This document shows positions 62,359 through 64,000 of a stretch of 64,000 nucleotides of DNA, in pieces. The DNA lies in contig NZ_PQSQ01000036.1 of assembly GCF_002920575.1 (NCBI RefSeq), positions 1 to 64,000 on the forward strand, written 5' to 3'. The translations under genes were made by a program, and so were the position numbers. Origin of the DNA: Streptomyces sp. Ru73. Lineage in GTDB: Bacteria > Actinomycetota > Actinomycetes > Streptomycetales > Streptomycetaceae. The notes beneath the pieces were generated by a model. That model was not told where the DNA came from. It saw nothing but the letters and a program-made list of their open reading frames with translations, and did no database searches. The number at the start of each line of letters is the position of its first letter. The first letter of the stretch is position 1.

Positions 62359-63465
62359 ATGGACGGCACGGTCCGCGGCGCACACAGTGGTGAGATGGAG
62401 CGACAGCGACTGGGCGGCGCGGAGTTCGCGCCCGAGACGACGTACCTGAACACCCCCGGCAGCGGCCTGCTGCCCGCCAGGACCATCGCCGCGCTGCGCG
62501 AGGAGGTCGACGCGTCCGCCTCGTACGGCACGATGGGCACGGACTACTTCGGCCCGGCCGACGCGGCGCGTGCCTCCTTCGCCCGGCTGGTGGGCACCAC
62601 CCCGGACCGGGTGGCCATCGGCAGCTCGGTCGCCGTGTCCACCGCGCTGATCGCCGCCTCGCTGCCCGACGGCGCCGAAGTCCTGCTGCCCGAAGGGGAC
62701 TTCAGCTCCCTGGTCAACCCCTTCACCGTCCGGCCCGGCCTGCGGGTGCGCACCGCGCCGCTGGAGCGGCTGGCCGACGCGGTACGGCCGGGCACCGCGC
62801 TGGTCGCCCTCAGCGCGGTACAGGCGCTGGACGGCCGGATCGCCGACCTGGAAGCCCTCCGCGAGGCGGCCCGCACGCACGGCGCCCGCACGCTGGTGGA
62901 CATGACGCAGGCCGCCGGCTGGCTGCCGCTGGACGCCCGCCGGTACGACTACGTCGTGTGCGGCGCGTACAAGTGGCTGCTGTGCCCGCGCAGCACCTCG
63001 TTCCTGGTGGTCGGCGAGGACGCGCCGCAGCCGGAGCCGCTGCACGCGAGCTGGGTGGCCGGCGCCGACCCCGGCGAGGCCAACTACGGCCCGGTCACGC
63101 GGCTGGCCGAGGACGCGCACCGGTACGACGAGCCGCACGGCCACCTCGCCCACATCGGCGCCCGGCACTCCCTCGCGCTCCTCGAAGAGGTGGGCGTGGT
63201 GGCCGTGCACGCCCACAACACCGCGCTGGCCGAGCGGTACCGGGCCGGGCTCGCCGAGCTCGGGTACGCGGCGCTGCCCGCACCGGGGTCGGCGATCGTC
63301 ACCGTCCCCGCCCTGGCCGATGCGCACGAACCGCTGGCCAGGCAGGGCATCCTGGTCGCCGTCCGGGCCGGGAAGCTGCGGACGGGATTCCACCTGTACA
63401 ACACCGCCGAGGACGTGGACCGGCTGCTGGCCGGCATCAAGGCCCTTGATCTGCCCCGGAGTTGA
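62359..63465 (+). CDS. Class V aminotransferase (PLP-dependent)
   Basis: 368-aa fold-type I PLP enzyme of the class V/isopenicillin-N-epimerase/cysteine-desulfurase group. D181 (LVDMTQAAGW) contacts the pyridine N and K205 (CGAYKWLLCP) binds PLP. The N-terminal TTYLNTPGSGLLP is typical of the epimerase/kynureninase-like branch. It lacks the cysteine-containing loop of SufS-type desulfurases. AAGGAGG lies 6 nt before ATG 62359; an in-frame ATG at 62395 is less supported. It is 83 bp before the reductase gene on the same strand. Confidence 0.9.
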   Translation: MDGTVRGAHSGEMERQRLGGAEFAPETTYLNTPGSGLLPARTIAALREEVDASASYGTMGTDYFGPADAARASFARLVGTTPDRVAIGSSVAVSTALIAASLPDGAEVLLPEGDFSSLVNPFTVRPGLRVRTAPLERLADAVRPGTALVALSAVQALDGRIADLEALREAARTHGARTLVDMTQAAGWLPLDARRYDYVVCGAYKWLLCPRSTSFLVVGEDAPQPEPLHASWVAGADPGEANYGPVTRLAEDAHRYDEPHGHLAHIGARHSLALLEEVGVVAVHAHNTALAERYRAGLAELGYAALPAPGSAIVTVPALADAHEPLARQGILVAVRAGKLRTGFHLYNTAEDVDRLLAGIKALDLPRS

Positions 63466-63548
63466 CGGCGTGTCGGCAGGGCGGGAATGCCGTGGCGGCC
63501 CGGGGCGTTGGGGACGGTGACCGTACCGGGCCCCGTGGAAGGAACCCC

Positions 63549-64000
63549 TTGACCACTGCTTTCGACCCCGTCGACCTGGCCGGGCTGACGCTCGCCAACC
63601 GCCTCGTGATGGCACCGATGACGCGCAACCGCGCCACGGCCGACGGCGTGCCCACCCCGTCCATGGTCCGCTACTACACCCAGCGCGCCTCGGCCGGGCT
63701 GATCATCACCGAGGCCACTCAGCCGAACGTGGTGGGCCGCGGCTACCCGCTCACCCCCGGGCTGCACACGCCCGAGCAGATCGCGGGCTGGCGCGAGGTC
63801 ACCGACTCGGTGCACGCCGCGGGCGGGAAGATCTTCGCGCAGCTGTGGCACGGCGGCCGCATCGGCCACCCCGTCACGCTCCCGGACGGCCTGATACCGG
63901 TCGCGCCCTCGGCCGTCGCCGCCGACCAGCAGGTCTTCACCCACGAGGGGCTGAAGGACTGCGTCGTCCCGCGCGAGCTGTCCGGCGAGGAGGTGCGCGA
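63549..64000 (+). CDS. Old Yellow Enzyme-family alkene reductase (cut by the window end)
   Basis: Partial gene; the first 150 residues of an FMN-dependent alkene/enone reductase, NemA/OYE family. LANRLVMAPMTRNRATADGVPT is the FMN-binding N-terminus; GLIITEATQPNVVGRGYP and IFAQLWHGGRIGHP follow, the latter with the substrate-binding His region. Start TTG 63549 with AAGGAA 4 nt upstream. Reading continues open to 64000. Confidence 0.9.
   Translation, partial: MTTAFDPVDLAGLTLANRLVMAPMTRNRATADGVPTPSMVRYYTQRASAGLIITEATQPNVVGRGYPLTPGLHTPEQIAGWREVTDSVHAAGGKIFAQLWHGGRIGHPVTLPDGLIPVAPSAVAADQQVFTHEGLKDCVVPRELSGEEVR

Overview
The window is very GC-rich, uses GTG and TTG starts freely, and carries WhiA (sporulation), OpcA, an RbpA-family protein and a two-gene CtaA/CtaB haem A route. 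This points to an actinomycete and almost certainly a Streptomyces chromosome. The order uvrC-rapZ-yvcK-whiA-gap-pgk-tpiA-secG ... pgi-pgl-opcA-zwf-tal-tkt-ctaB ... suf ... dapD is, from memory, the conserved core arrangement of that genus. No phage, insertion sequence, CRISPR array, rRNA or tRNA was seen.

Layout. 0-5.3 kb: a probable polyol/sugar catabolic cluster (PfkB kinase and LacI repressor on the minus strand; zinc dehydrogenase and sugar-porter MFS on the plus strand) around a palindromic operator. 5.4-8.5 kb: a Tat/lipoprotein Rieske protein, an orphan HTH regulator, and a secreted papain-like cysteine protease followed by a membrane-anchored secreted protein. 8.8-13.9 kb: the coupled operon uvrC-rapZ-yvcK-whiA. 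14.1-20.3 kb: glycolysis (gap, pgk, tpiA) with secG, an RbpA paralogue and pgi. 20.6-27.3 kb, minus strand: pgl-opcA-zwf-tal-tkt, the pentose phosphate operon. 27.7-32.2 kb: ctaB, a small conserved protein, ctaA and an ABC-2 exporter. 32.3-39.1 kb: the suf operon (sufR-B-D-ferredoxin-C-S-U-T), ended by a hairpin with a U tract. 39.2-48 kb: a LAL regulator, two unknown small proteins, an SMR pump with its TetR, dapD, an EI24 membrane protein and a secreted nuclease/phosphatase. 48-64 kb: mixed accessory genes, including a PhoX-like Tat protein, two methyltransferases, a luciferase-like monooxygenase, a minimal GntR regulator, a double TerD protein, a uronate-dehydrogenase-like enzyme, an unrecognised 399-residue protein, IclR with an alpha-ketoglutarate-semialdehyde-type dehydrogenase, a class V aminotransferase and the start of an Old Yellow Enzyme.

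How the genes work together. The central third holds most of upper and lower glycolysis and the pentose phosphate pathway beside their likely regulators (RapZ, YvcK, OpcA). The suf operon supplies Fe-S clusters and appears self-regulated: a perfect palindrome lies exactly between its -35 and -10 elements.

Most notable observations: (i) an HTH regulator / secreted cysteine protease / membrane-anchored partner locus that could be an undescribed extracellular system; (ii) a 92-bp scar between an ABC ATPase and its permease, consisting of a duplicated gene end plus a REP-like palindrome that recurs inside the ATPase start; (iii) nine genes with no clear Shine-Dalgarno (uvrC has only a weak GGTGG) but a TANNNT hexamer 6-7 nt before the start codon, predicting leaderless mRNAs; (iv) several short tandem-repeat arrays (8, 9, 12, 21, 23, 30 and 47 bp periods), nearly all intergenic.
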